This document shows, one piece after another, positions 9,524 through 16,832 of a DNA stretch of 64,000 nt. The notes under the pieces are model-generated. The model was not told the origin of the DNA, did no database searches, and worked only from the letters and a program-made list of their open reading frames with translations. Source of the DNA: JBJXGV01 sp046160485 (GTDB lineage: Bacteria; Orphanbacterota; Orphanbacteria; JBJXGV01); NCBI GenBank assembly GCA_046160485.1, contig JBJXGV010000010.1:62001-126000 (forward strand), written 5' to 3'. Position numbers and translations under genes: made by a program. Position 1 is the stretch's first letter; each line of letters opens with the position of its first letter.

Positions 9524-10036
9524 ATGAATTCATCTTTTCATGAGCAATTCGTGCAGCTTTTTGATGCGCATTTCCGGCGGGTTTACCGCTATCTGAGCCG
9601 CCTCTCCGGCGAACCGGAGTTGGCTGCGGACATCGCGCAGGAGACGTTCGTGAAGCTTTATCAGCGAGGTCAGGCGCCCGACACACCGGAGGCGTGGCTG
9701 ATCACGGTCGGGACGAATCTTTTTCGCAACGCGCGCACGACGAATTCGCGGCGGCTGCGGCTTCTGACGCCCGAGCGCGGCGAAGACCTTCTCGCGGACG
9801 CAAGCCCAGCGCCCGACCACGTCGCGCTCGCCGGCGACACGCGGCGGCGCGTGCGAGCGGCCCTCGATCAAATTCCCGAGCGCGACCGGCGAATGCTGCT
9901 CTTGCGCGCGGAAGGTTACAGCTACAAAGAGATCGCGCTCGCGCTCGAGATCGCCGAGTCGAGCATCGGCACGCTTCTCGCGCGCGCGAAGAGCGCATTC
10001 CGCGATCACTACGAAGGGGGTCCCGATGCATCTTGA
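9524..10036 (+). CDS. ECF-type RNA polymerase sigma factor
   Basis: 170-residue group 4 sigma factor. Region 2 contains FDAHFRRVYRYLSRLSG and ELAADIAQETFVKLYQR; region 4 contains IPERDRRMLLLRAEGYSYKEIALAL and SSIGTLLARAKSAFRDHY, the helix-turn-helix that reads the -35 element. ATG 9524 was chosen because sigma region 2 starts right after it; the open frame extends upstream into the receptor gene but without family similarity. The stop overlaps the start of the anti-sigma gene by 11 bases, indicating coupled expression. The 12-bp element just upstream suggests autoregulation. Confidence 0.9.
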   Translation: MNSSFHEQFVQLFDAHFRRVYRYLSRLSGEPELAADIAQETFVKLYQRGQAPDTPEAWLITVGTNLFRNARTTNSRRLRLLTPERGEDLLADASPAPDHVALAGDTRRRVRAALDQIPERDRRMLLLRAEGYSYKEIALALEIAESSIGTLLARAKSAFRDHYEGGPDAS

Positions 10037-10823
10037 TACCGAGCAGATTCAGCGCGTGTTGCACGACGAGGTCGCGCCCCCTGCGAAGGACGAGATCGAC
10101 GGCCACCTCGCGGAGTGCGCGACCTGCCGCGCGCGTGTCGAAGATGCGCGGCGCGAGGAGGCGGCGATCTTCCATCTCTTGAAGAGTGCGGACGACGATG
10201 CGCCATCGATCGATGCGGCCGCCATCGCCGCGCGCGCGACCGGCCGTCGCACCGGCGCGGCTGACTGGCGCAGCGAACAACGCGCGCCGATGCACGCGTG
10301 GCAACGGCGCGCCGCCGCCATCCTCATCGCGACCGCGGCCGCCGGCGCCGCCTACGCCGCGCCCGGCTCGCCGCTGCCGCACATGTTGGAGCGCGTCATC
10401 GCGTGGGTCTCGGGTCCCGCGTCGCCGCCGCCGCCGGCGCCCGGCGATTCGCACGTTCCCGGCGCCGGCGATCCACGCGAGCCCGCCGGCATCGCCGTCG
10501 CGCCTTCCGCGCATTTCACGATTCGCTTCGCGGCGGAACAGCCTCGCGGCGAGGCGCTCGTGTCGCTCGTCGATCGCGCGGACATCGTCGTGCGCGTCGT
10601 CGGCGGCGCGGCCACATTCACGACCAGCGCCGATCTTCTCGTGATTGAAAACGCGGCATCGGTCGCGAGCTACGATATCGAGCTGCCGAAGGCTGCGCCG
10701 TGGCTCTCGATCCAGATCGGAGAACGGCGTCTCTTGCTCAAGGAGGGCGATCGCGTCGCGACGAGCAGCTCGGCCGACCCCGAGCGTCAGTATCGTCTCT
10801 CGCTCGCGGCCCCCCAGCGGTAG
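10026..10823 (+). CDS. Zinc-finger anti-sigma factor, membrane anchored
   Basis: 265 residues. The N-terminus has the anti-sigma zinc-binding pattern H-x3-C-x2-C (DGHLAECATC, residues ~27-36). A single hydrophobic segment near residues 97-115 (AAAILIATAAAGAAYA) is followed by a Pro/Ala-rich stretch and a C-terminal beta-rich domain that should lie in the periplasm. It would hold the co-encoded sigma factor at the membrane. The start codon lies inside the sigma gene. The periplasmic part (residues ~155-265) resembles a FecR-like sensor only loosely. Confidence 0.8.
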   Translation: MHLDTEQIQRVLHDEVAPPAKDEIDGHLAECATCRARVEDARREEAAIFHLLKSADDDAPSIDAAAIAARATGRRTGAADWRSEQRAPMHAWQRRAAAILIATAAAGAAYAAPGSPLPHMLERVIAWVSGPASPPPPAPGDSHVPGAGDPREPAGIAVAPSAHFTIRFAAEQPRGEALVSLVDRADIVVRVVGGAATFTTSADLLVIENAASVASYDIELPKAAPWLSIQIGERRLLLKEGDRVATSSSADPERQYRLSLAAPQR

Positions 10824-10846
10824 CAGCGCCGTTCTCCGCGCCGCGC

Positions 10847-10858
10847 GTGTCACAAACC
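10847..10858 (+). promoter_or_regulatory. Candidate ECF -35-like element, copy 2
   Basis: Exact repeat of the 12-mer at 9486-9497, here about 100 bases upstream of the outer-membrane protein ATG at 10958 in a non-coding gap. This is the expected layout for a target promoter of the adjacent sigma factor. Confidence 0.4.
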
Positions 10859-10957
10859 GCGGCGCTCGCGTGTTCATTCTCTGAGAGACTTCGACCCGAC
10901 GTGCGGCCCCCACCTGTGCCGCACGTCACGAACCACGTCCGGAAAGAGGGCAACGCC

Positions 10958-11839
10958 ATGACTGGGATTCGCGACGCAGCCGCCACGATTGTACTGATCG
11001 CATTCGCCGCTTCGGTGAACACGAACGCGCAAGTCGCGCAGGCGGATGACGCGACTCCTTCGGCGCGCCAAGCCGACCGCGGTACGGGTCTTCCGACGTC
11101 GATGTTCGGCACTTACATCCGCGACGGCGAGCTGCTCGTCTATCCGTTCTTCGAGTACTACCTCGACAACAACGCCGAGTACAAACCCGCCGAGCTCGGC
11201 TACGGGCTCGAGCAGGACTTTCGCGGCAAGTTTCGTGCGTCGGAGGGCCTCATCTTTCTCGGCTACGGAATCACCGACTGGCTCGCGGTGGAGTTCGAGG
11301 CGGCGGTCATCAGCGCGTCTCTCGAGAAGGCGGCCGACGACACCTCCGCGACGCCAACGCGAATCGAGGAGTCCGGGACCGGCGACGTCGAGGGCCAACT
11401 CCGGCTTCGTTGGGCGCGCGAGACAGCCTCGCGGCCGGAGTTCTTCAGCTACTTCGAAGCCGTCAGCCCGCAGCAGCGAAGCAAGGTGCTGATCGGCACG
11501 CCAGAATGGGAGTTCAAACTCGGTTCCGGAGCCGTGCGAGGCTTCGCGTGGGGCACCGTGACGGTGCGTGCCGCCGTCGAGTACTCGAAGGAAGAGTCGA
11601 AGTTCGAATCCGGCGAGTATGCGCTCGAGTACTTGAAGCGGCTCTCGCCCGCGTGGCGCGTGTATCTCGGATTCGAGGGCGCGGAAGATGAGATCGAGAT
11701 GATCGGCGAGGCGCAATGGCACGTGACCGACGCGATCTTCTTCAAGTTCAACAATGCGGTGGGGGTGACGTCGAAGGCGGCGGACTGGGCGCCGGAGATC
11801 GGCTGCGTCTTTTCATTCGGCAGCGAAGAGAAGCGTTAG
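10958..11839 (+). CDS. Predicted outer-membrane beta-barrel protein
   Basis: 293 residues with an N-terminal signal peptide (TIVLIAFAASVNTNAQA-like core cut before AQADD) and then alternating hydrophobic/polar strands rich in aromatic residues (FFEYYLDNN, GYGITDWLAVEFEAAV, FFSYFEAV, WEFKLGSGA), ending in a strand (IGCVFSFG). I do not recognise a named family. The ATG is preceded by GGAAAGAGGG. Its position directly after a sigma/anti-sigma pair and behind a copy of the shared 12-bp element suggests it belongs to the regulon. Possible roles include envelope-stress porin or surface sensor. Confidence 0.7.
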   Translation: MTGIRDAAATIVLIAFAASVNTNAQVAQADDATPSARQADRGTGLPTSMFGTYIRDGELLVYPFFEYYLDNNAEYKPAELGYGLEQDFRGKFRASEGLIFLGYGITDWLAVEFEAAVISASLEKAADDTSATPTRIEESGTGDVEGQLRLRWARETASRPEFFSYFEAVSPQQRSKVLIGTPEWEFKLGSGAVRGFAWGTVTVRAAVEYSKEESKFESGEYALEYLKRLSPAWRVYLGFEGAEDEIEMIGEAQWHVTDAIFFKFNNAVGVTSKAADWAPEIGCVFSFGSEEKR

Positions 11840-11864
11840 GCCAGGCGCCCCGCGAGTCCGTGCG

Positions 11865-12317
11865 TTACGCGTCGTCGCCGAACGTAGGTGCGTCGGGGAG
11901 TTCGTTGACGTCGCCGGACTCGCGAGGGAACGCGCGCTTCAGGACGACCCCGACTTCCGCGATCGCGCGGCAGACGCCGTCGCAGAATGCGCCGCGAGCA
12001 AAGTCGGCGGCGAGCGCGTCGCGGATCGCGCCCCAGTACGCGTCGCCGACCTCGCGATGAATTCCTTCGTCGCCGTAGATCGCGAAGCGGTGATCGCCGG
12101 TCGCGATGAAGAGGAGCGTGCCGTTGCGGCGCGCGGTCGCCTCCATGCCGAGTTTCGCGAACGCCGCGCGCGCAGCGACAAGCGCGTCGCCGCCCGCTCG
12201 GCGCACGACATGAACGCGGATCTCGCCCGACGTACCCAACTCGGCGTCGCGAATCGCAGCGGCGATGCGCTCCGACTCCGCCGCGGAGAAAAACTTCTGC
12301 GGGCTCGGCGTTTTCAT
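11865..12317 (-). CDS. TPM domain protein (short, cytoplasmic)
   Basis: About 150 residues of the TPM (YgcG/TLP18.3/Psb32/MOLO-1) domain: FFSAAESERIAAAIRDAE, SGEIRVHVVRRA, NGTLLFIA and FAIYGDEGIH. No signal peptide or glycine tail. The ATG at 12317 was chosen; an in-frame TTG at 12326 directly follows the upstream stop and is possible. Forms a LemA-TPM-TPM operon with the next two genes, an arrangement common in Gram-negative bacteria. Phosphatase activity has been shown only for plant homologues; the bacterial role is not settled. Confidence 0.8.
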   Translation of the reverse strand: MKTPSPQKFFSAAESERIAAAIRDAELGTSGEIRVHVVRRAGGDALVAARAAFAKLGMEATARRNGTLLFIATGDHRFAIYGDEGIHREVGDAYWGAIRDALAADFARGAFCDGVCRAIAEVGVVLKRAFPRESGDVNELPDAPTFGDDA

Positions 12318-12326
12318 CTCAGCCAA

Positions 12327-13169
12327 TCACCAGCTTCCGCTCGCACCGCCGCCTCCTGAGCTGCCGCCGCCGCCGGAGAAACCGCCGCCGCCGCCGAATC
12401 CACCGCCACCGCTGCCCCATCCGCCTCCCGACCCGCCCCCGAAGCCGCCGATGAACGGGCCGCCGCCGCCCCAGCCGCCGCGACGCACGCGGCGCATGCC
12501 GTCGCGGCCGATGACCGTCGTCCCACCACCCATGCCGCCGCGATTCGAGATCGTGATGAACACGACGATTATCGCGAAGATGAAAACCGCGCGCAGCAAT
12601 TCCGCGCGCGCGTCTTTCCGCTCGCTCGATGGCGCCTCGGCGGTGAACTCGCCGCGCGTCGCGGCTTCGATCGCGGCGACGGCGGAGGCGATCCCTTCGG
12701 CGTAGCGCCCCTCGCGAAACGCCGGCGTGAGGCGCTCGCGCAGAATGCGCGACGACACGGCGTCGGTGAGAGCGCCCTCGAGCCCATAGCCGACCTCGAT
12801 ACGCGCGAGCCGATCGCCGATGAAGATCGCGAGCAAGACGCCGTTGTCGCGCTCCGCCTGCCCGAGTTTCCACGTCTCGAAGACACGATTCACGAAATCC
12901 TCGAGGCTCTCTCCCTCGAGCGACGGGAAGATCGCGACCGCAATCTGCGACGAGGTGGCGCCCTCGAAGCGAGTGAGATCGGCCTCGAGCGAGGCGCGCG
13001 CGGTGGGATCGATGAGCCCCGCGAAATCGCTGAGGCGCGCCTGCGGACGCGGCGGGATGTCGAGCGCGAGGGCGCGCGACGCGATGGCCGCGAGTACGAA
13101 CGCGACAACCGCAGCGGCGGCAAGCCGCGCGCGAACAACTCGGCGCGGCCCCGTCAGTCTCATCGGCAT
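12327..13169 (-). CDS. TPM domain protein, membrane anchored with glycine-rich tail (YgcG-like)
   Basis: 280 residues: signal segment (RLAAAAVVAFVLAAIASRALA), TPM domain (~40-170; LSDFAGLIDPTARASLEADL, SQIAVAIFPSLEGE, RDNGVLLAIFIGDRLARIEVGYGLEGALTD), a transmembrane helix near residues 193-207, and a C-terminal Gly/Ser/Trp-rich repeat of about 60 residues. The glycine-rich codons explain the GCC-rich repeats seen on the plus strand at 12340-12480. It lies between LemA and the short TPM gene, which begins at its stop codon. Confidence 0.85.
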   Translation of the reverse strand: MPMRLTGPRRVVRARLAAAAVVAFVLAAIASRALALDIPPRPQARLSDFAGLIDPTARASLEADLTRFEGATSSQIAVAIFPSLEGESLEDFVNRVFETWKLGQAERDNGVLLAIFIGDRLARIEVGYGLEGALTDAVSSRILRERLTPAFREGRYAEGIASAVAAIEAATRGEFTAEAPSSERKDARAELLRAVFIFAIIVVFITISNRGGMGGGTTVIGRDGMRRVRRGGWGGGGPFIGGFGGGSGGGWGSGGGGFGGGGGFSGGGGSSGGGGASGSW

Positions 13170-13196
13170 CAGCGCCGCCGCGAGGACGGCGCCACG

Positions 13197-13802
13197 CTAG
13201 AACTCAACCTTGGGCGCGGTCGCAGCACCCGGAGCCGCCTCGAAGTACGGCCGCTCGCGGAATCCGAAAATGTTCGCGATGAAATTCGTCGGCGCCGTCT
13301 TGATGCGCGTGTTGTAGCCGCGCGCGGCGTCGTTGAATCGCTGCCGCTCCACCGTGATGCGATTCTCCGTCCCTTCGAGTTGGCTCTGCAGCTCGAGAAA
13401 GTTCTGATTCGCTTTGAGCTGCGGGTAGTTCTCCGCGACAGCCAAGAGCCGCGAGAGCGCCGACGAAAGCTGCGACTGGGCGGCCTCGAGCTTGCGGAAG
13501 GCGTCGGGGTCGTTGAGCACCTCGGGCGTGACCGTGATCTGGCCGACCTTCGCGCGCGCCTCCGTCACCGCCGTGTACGTCTCTTTCTCGAACTCAGCGA
13601 CACCCTTCACGGTTTCGACGAGGTTCGGAATCAGATCGAGACGGCGCTGATAGACGTTTTCGACCTGCGCCCACGCGGCGCTGACTTCTTCGCGCGCGCG
13701 AACGAGCCCGTTGTATTGCCCCATCACCCAGCCCGCGATCAAAAAGACGAGTACAAGTAGCGCTGCGCCGACGCCGAGGCAGCCGATCATTCCCTTCTTC
13801 AT
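13197..13802 (-). CDS. lemA: LemA family protein
   Basis: 201 residues with an N-terminal transmembrane helix (ALLVLVFLIAGWVMG) and the LemA signature YNGLVRAREEVSAAWAQVEN, then LIPNLVETVKG and a long helical region ending before the NTRIKTAPTNFIANIFGF segment. LemA proteins are membrane-anchored helical bundles of unknown biochemical function, usually next to TPM proteins as here. The start follows a clear AGAGGAGGG ribosome site. First gene of a three-gene operon. Confidence 0.92.
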   Translation of the reverse strand: MKKGMIGCLGVGAALLVLVFLIAGWVMGQYNGLVRAREEVSAAWAQVENVYQRRLDLIPNLVETVKGVAEFEKETYTAVTEARAKVGQITVTPEVLNDPDAFRKLEAAQSQLSSALSRLLAVAENYPQLKANQNFLELQSQLEGTENRITVERQRFNDAARGYNTRIKTAPTNFIANIFGFRERPYFEAAPGAATAPKVEF

Positions 13803-13910
13803 GCCGATTCCCTCCTCTTGGCACGAAGAGTGTCAGGCTTCGGCGCGCGTGTCCAGAGGTGAACACGCGCGCCGTGCGCCGCGCGCGGCGCCGAACCGCG
13901 TCGCGTCGCG

Positions 13911-14378
13911 CTACGCCTTCGTGAAAACCGACTCCATGAACGGCGCCCAGTTCTTTCCGTCTTGCGACATGTCGATGCGGAAGAGCATGCGTGTCGCGCT
14001 CTCGAATGTGTACGTGTAGCGCCCGTGCCCCATCGGACCCTCGTGCGTGAACACGAGCGTGTTGCCCGTCCACGTTCCGCGCGCCGCCGTCGCGCAACCG
14101 CCGCCCATCGAGTCGAACCAGTTCATCGTGTAGCACTGAAGATTCGGATCCCAGCCGTAGACGCCGTGCCCGCGATACGTCACCGCGCCGCCGCACTCTT
14201 GCTGGTATTCCGTGATGACGAAGAACCCGTCGAGATCGGTGCGCGCCGACAGGCGCCCCTTCGCCATGCCGCCGGCAGCGTCCCACGGCGACGGGTGGAG
14301 CTTCTCGTCACCGCTCCAATTTCCGGACATCGCCGCGGTGATTTTCTTGTGCTGCTCGAGAACCTCGCACATCTGCAT
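13911..14378 (-). CDS. DUF1579 family protein
   Basis: 155 residues without signal peptide. The pattern MSGNWSGDEKLHPSPW, a DGFFVITEYQQE strand, GVYGWDPNLQCYTMNWFDSMG and the FESATRMLFRIDMSQDGKNW end match the DUF1579 family, which has a lipocalin-like or SRPBCC-like beta fold and is mostly uncharacterised. Stand-alone gene with a ribosome site (GAGAGGAGA) before the ATG. A ligand-binding role is possible but not shown by sequence. Confidence 0.75.
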   Translation of the reverse strand: MQMCEVLEQHKKITAAMSGNWSGDEKLHPSPWDAAGGMAKGRLSARTDLDGFFVITEYQQECGGAVTYRGHGVYGWDPNLQCYTMNWFDSMGGGCATAARGTWTGNTLVFTHEGPMGHGRYTYTFESATRMLFRIDMSQDGKNWAPFMESVFTKA

Positions 14379-14445
14379 GACCGTCTCCTCTCGCTCGATC
14401 GCCGAGCGTGTTAGGTGATGATCGTTCGTCCTGCGCGAGCGCGCG

Positions 14446-14811
14446 CTATCGCGCGACGCGCGCCGTGCGCCCGTAGCGCTGCGTTGCGAATCCGGCGATC
14501 GCGCCGAGAATCGCGCCGGGGAGCATGATCTCGAAGTAGTAGTGCTGGCCGCTCTCGCTCGGCATCGCCGCGACGAGATAACTCAACGTGAGTCCGACAA
14601 GCAAACCAACGCCGATTCCCAGCGGCAGCGAGCGGAACTTCAGCGCAACTACGCCGGCAACGAGGCCAGTCAGCACGCCCTTAAACGTCGACCCGATGAT
14701 GATGCTCACGATCTGCGCGCGCACTTCGGGATACGGATAGAGATACGCGCTGGCGCCATCGACGAGCCCGAGAAGCGCGCCCAGGACGAGTCCGAGAACT
14801 GGTTTTGGCAT
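14446..14811 (-). CDS. Small hypothetical membrane protein
   Basis: 121 residues with four hydrophobic, glycine-rich segments (LGLVLGALLGLVDG; FKGVLTGLVAGVVALKF; LGIGVGLLVGLTLSYLVAA; MLPGAILGAIAGFA). The glycine spacing suggests tightly packed helices. No family recognised. The ATG is preceded by AAGGGAGGGAGC, a strong ribosome site. Alone on its transcript as far as can be seen. Confidence 0.7.
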   Translation of the reverse strand: MPKPVLGLVLGALLGLVDGASAYLYPYPEVRAQIVSIIIGSTFKGVLTGLVAGVVALKFRSLPLGIGVGLLVGLTLSYLVAAMPSESGQHYYFEIMLPGAILGAIAGFATQRYGRTARVAR

Positions 14812-14934
14812 TGCTCCCTCCCTTCCACGGCGACACGCGCCGACTGGTCTGGCCTTCCATTACACGCAACGCGCGGCCCCTTTTTCAACGGCGGAAGAAA
14901 ATCGTTCCGCGCGGGCGGCCGCGGCGCCGCTGCG

Positions 14935-16020
14935 TCACCGGCCGAGCGTTAGCAGCACGACGAGCCGCATCACGAGGTACGCGGCGATGAGAATCACGAT
15001 CGTCCGGTGCCGTCCGAGCAGGCGATTCGCGCGCTCGAGGACCGACTCGCGATGCGCGGCCACGGGTTGCTCGCCGAGATAGCGATCGATGTCGGCGGCG
15101 AGGGCGCGCACCGATGCGTAGCGCGCCTCGCGATCCGCGGCCATCGCCATCGCGCAGATCGACGCCAGCGGCTTCGGCGCGCCCGCCAGCGACGCGCTTC
15201 CGCTCTCGCCGCTGTCACTCGCGCTGCGTCCCGCGATGAGAAATCGCAGGATCGCTCCGAGCGAATAGACGTCGGTGCGCTCGTCGATGAGCGCGATCTC
15301 GCCGCGCGCCTGCTCCGGCGCCATGTACGCGGGCGTGCCGACGACGTCGCCGTGCGCGGTCGTCGCGAGGTGTGCGCCCGGCGCGAGCGGCAGCGTCGTG
15401 TCGCGCGCGCCGCGCGCCGAATCCGCCGCCGGACCGAAACCCGAGCGCGCAGGACTCGCGTGACTCGCCTCCTCCACGCCACCCGCCGCCGGCGTCTCGT
15501 GCCGCAGCGCCTTCGCAAGCCCCCAGTCCATGACAAGCGCCTCACCGAACTCGCCGACCATCACGTTTTGCGGTTTTAGATCGCGATGAATCACGCCGTG
15601 CGAGTGCGCGAACGCGGTCGCCTCGCACACCTTCAGGAAGAGCCGCAGCGCCGCGGGCAGCGACGGGTTCTCGCGCCGCCATTCGTCGAGGCGCTTTCCG
15701 CGCACGAGTTTCATCACGTAGAAGACGCGGCCGTCGGGAAGCCGGCCGGTGTCGTGCAGCGGCACGATGTTCGGGTGCTCGAGCCGCGCGATGTGCCGCG
15801 CCTCGCGCACCATGCGCTCCGCCAGCGCACCCGACGGATCCTCGGCGCTCAACACCTTGAGCGCGACGTCGCGATCGAGCTGCGTGTCGCGCACGAGGTA
15901 GACCGTCCCCATGCCGCCGCGATCGAGCCGCCGCACGAGTTCGTACTTCGTCCCCGAGAGATCGGGCCGATCCGCGACATCGCGCAAATGCGTCAGAACT
16001 CGATCGCCGACAAACGTCAT
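14935..16020 (-). CDS. Serine/threonine protein kinase with C-terminal membrane helix
   Basis: 361 residues. Glycine loop LDRGGMGTVY (33-42), ATP lysine K55 (VALKVL), helix-C E73, catalytic loop HRDLKPQN (145-152), metal-binding DWG (165-167) in place of DFG, and GTPAYMAPEQ. About 50 low-complexity residues are inserted between DWG and the activation segment. The C-terminus has a hydrophobic helix (VILIAAYLVMRLVVLL), so the kinase should face the cytoplasm, but there is no extracellular sensor. Encoded 28 bases after an ECF sigma gene in the same direction, a common sigma-kinase pair in Planctomycetes, Acidobacteria and FCB bacteria. ATG 16020 chosen since the kinase fold begins soon after. 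Confidence 0.9.
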   Translation of the reverse strand: MTFVGDRVLTHLRDVADRPDLSGTKYELVRRLDRGGMGTVYLVRDTQLDRDVALKVLSAEDPSGALAERMVREARHIARLEHPNIVPLHDTGRLPDGRVFYVMKLVRGKRLDEWRRENPSLPAALRLFLKVCEATAFAHSHGVIHRDLKPQNVMVGEFGEALVMDWGLAKALRHETPAAGGVEEASHASPARSGFGPAADSARGARDTTLPLAPGAHLATTAHGDVVGTPAYMAPEQARGEIALIDERTDVYSLGAILRFLIAGRSASDSGESGSASLAGAPKPLASICAMAMAADREARYASVRALAADIDRYLGEQPVAAHRESVLERANRLLGRHRTIVILIAAYLVMRLVVLLTLGR

Positions 16021-16048
16021 GTTCGTTCGCGCGCCTCCTGCGCTTCCG

Positions 16049-16807
16049 TTACGCGTTCGGCTCCGGATCTTTTCCGAGAAGCAACCGCGCCTCTTCGCGA
16101 AACTCTTCTTCGGTCGCGGTGATTTCGCGCAGGCGCTCGAGGACAATGCGGCGCAGTTCGCGGCGAGCGAGCGCGAGATAGTTCGTGACGCTCGTCACCG
16201 GAATGCCGAACTCGCGCGCGAGTGCGTCGTAGGTTGGGCGGATCTCCGAGTCGTCGAGATCGTAGCGCTCGAACAGGCGGTAGTGAACGTCGCGGCCGCG
16301 CGCGGCGCACTCGGCGCGCAGCGCCTCGATCGCCAGGCCGAAGAGGCTGCGCGCCCACTCCGTGTCGAAACAGCGCTCGATCGACTCGGGCGACGCGATA
16401 TCGACGGTCGCGATCTCCCCCTCCGCCGTCTCGAACTCGAGCGAGAGAAACGTCGCGCCGCCGCCGCGTTTGAGGCGCCCCGCGGCCTTCGCTTCATTCG
16501 AGAGATACCCGTCGAGGCACGTGCGAAGAAACGTGCGAAACCGTCCCTTCGCGGGATCGTACGGCGCGAAGAAATCCTTCTCCATCGCGCGCAAGAAGAA
16601 TCCCTGCGTGAGATCCTTCGCGTCCTCGTTCGGCTTGCGCCACTTGATGCGGATGTACTTGTAGACCGGCTTCCAGTACGCGGCGATAAGCGTGTCGAAC
16701 GAGCGCGTTCGCTGCTCGGCATCCGCGCTGCGCGCCCCCGCGACCGCCGACCAGCTCGTCAGCGGAAATCGGTCGGCGCGCCCGCCGATGCTCGTGTCGT
16801 CGCTCAC
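16049..16807 (-). CDS. ECF-type sigma factor (kinase-linked)
   Basis: 252 residues, longer than a classical ECF. Region 2: LIAAYWKPVYKYIRIKWRK and NEDAKDLTQGFFLRAMEK. Region 4: ARGRDVHYRLFERYDLDD, RPTYDALAREFGIPVTSVTNYLALARRELRRIVL. Between them lies an acidic linker. This type, with the conserved AKDLTQGFF, is typically encoded beside Ser/Thr kinases instead of anti-sigma factors, as here, so phosphorylation may control it. First gene of the sigma-kinase pair. Confidence 0.88.
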   Translation of the reverse strand: MSDDTSIGGRADRFPLTSWSAVAGARSADAEQRTRSFDTLIAAYWKPVYKYIRIKWRKPNEDAKDLTQGFFLRAMEKDFFAPYDPAKGRFRTFLRTCLDGYLSNEAKAAGRLKRGGGATFLSLEFETAEGEIATVDIASPESIERCFDTEWARSLFGLAIEALRAECAARGRDVHYRLFERYDLDDSEIRPTYDALAREFGIPVTSVTNYLALARRELRRIVLERLREITATEEEFREEARLLLGKDPEPNA

Positions 16808-16832
16808 GCGAAGATTGGCGCCGCGCGCTGCG

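Noticed and set aside
7207..10823. FecA/FecR/FecI-type iron signalling cluster
   Set aside because: The receptor has no N-terminal signalling domain but a carboxypeptidase-regulatory-like one, and the anti-sigma has a zinc finger, so the Fec model is not supported.
12340..12480. GCC-rich simple repeat
   Set aside because: Explained by the Gly-rich C-terminal tail of the TPM protein on the minus strand.
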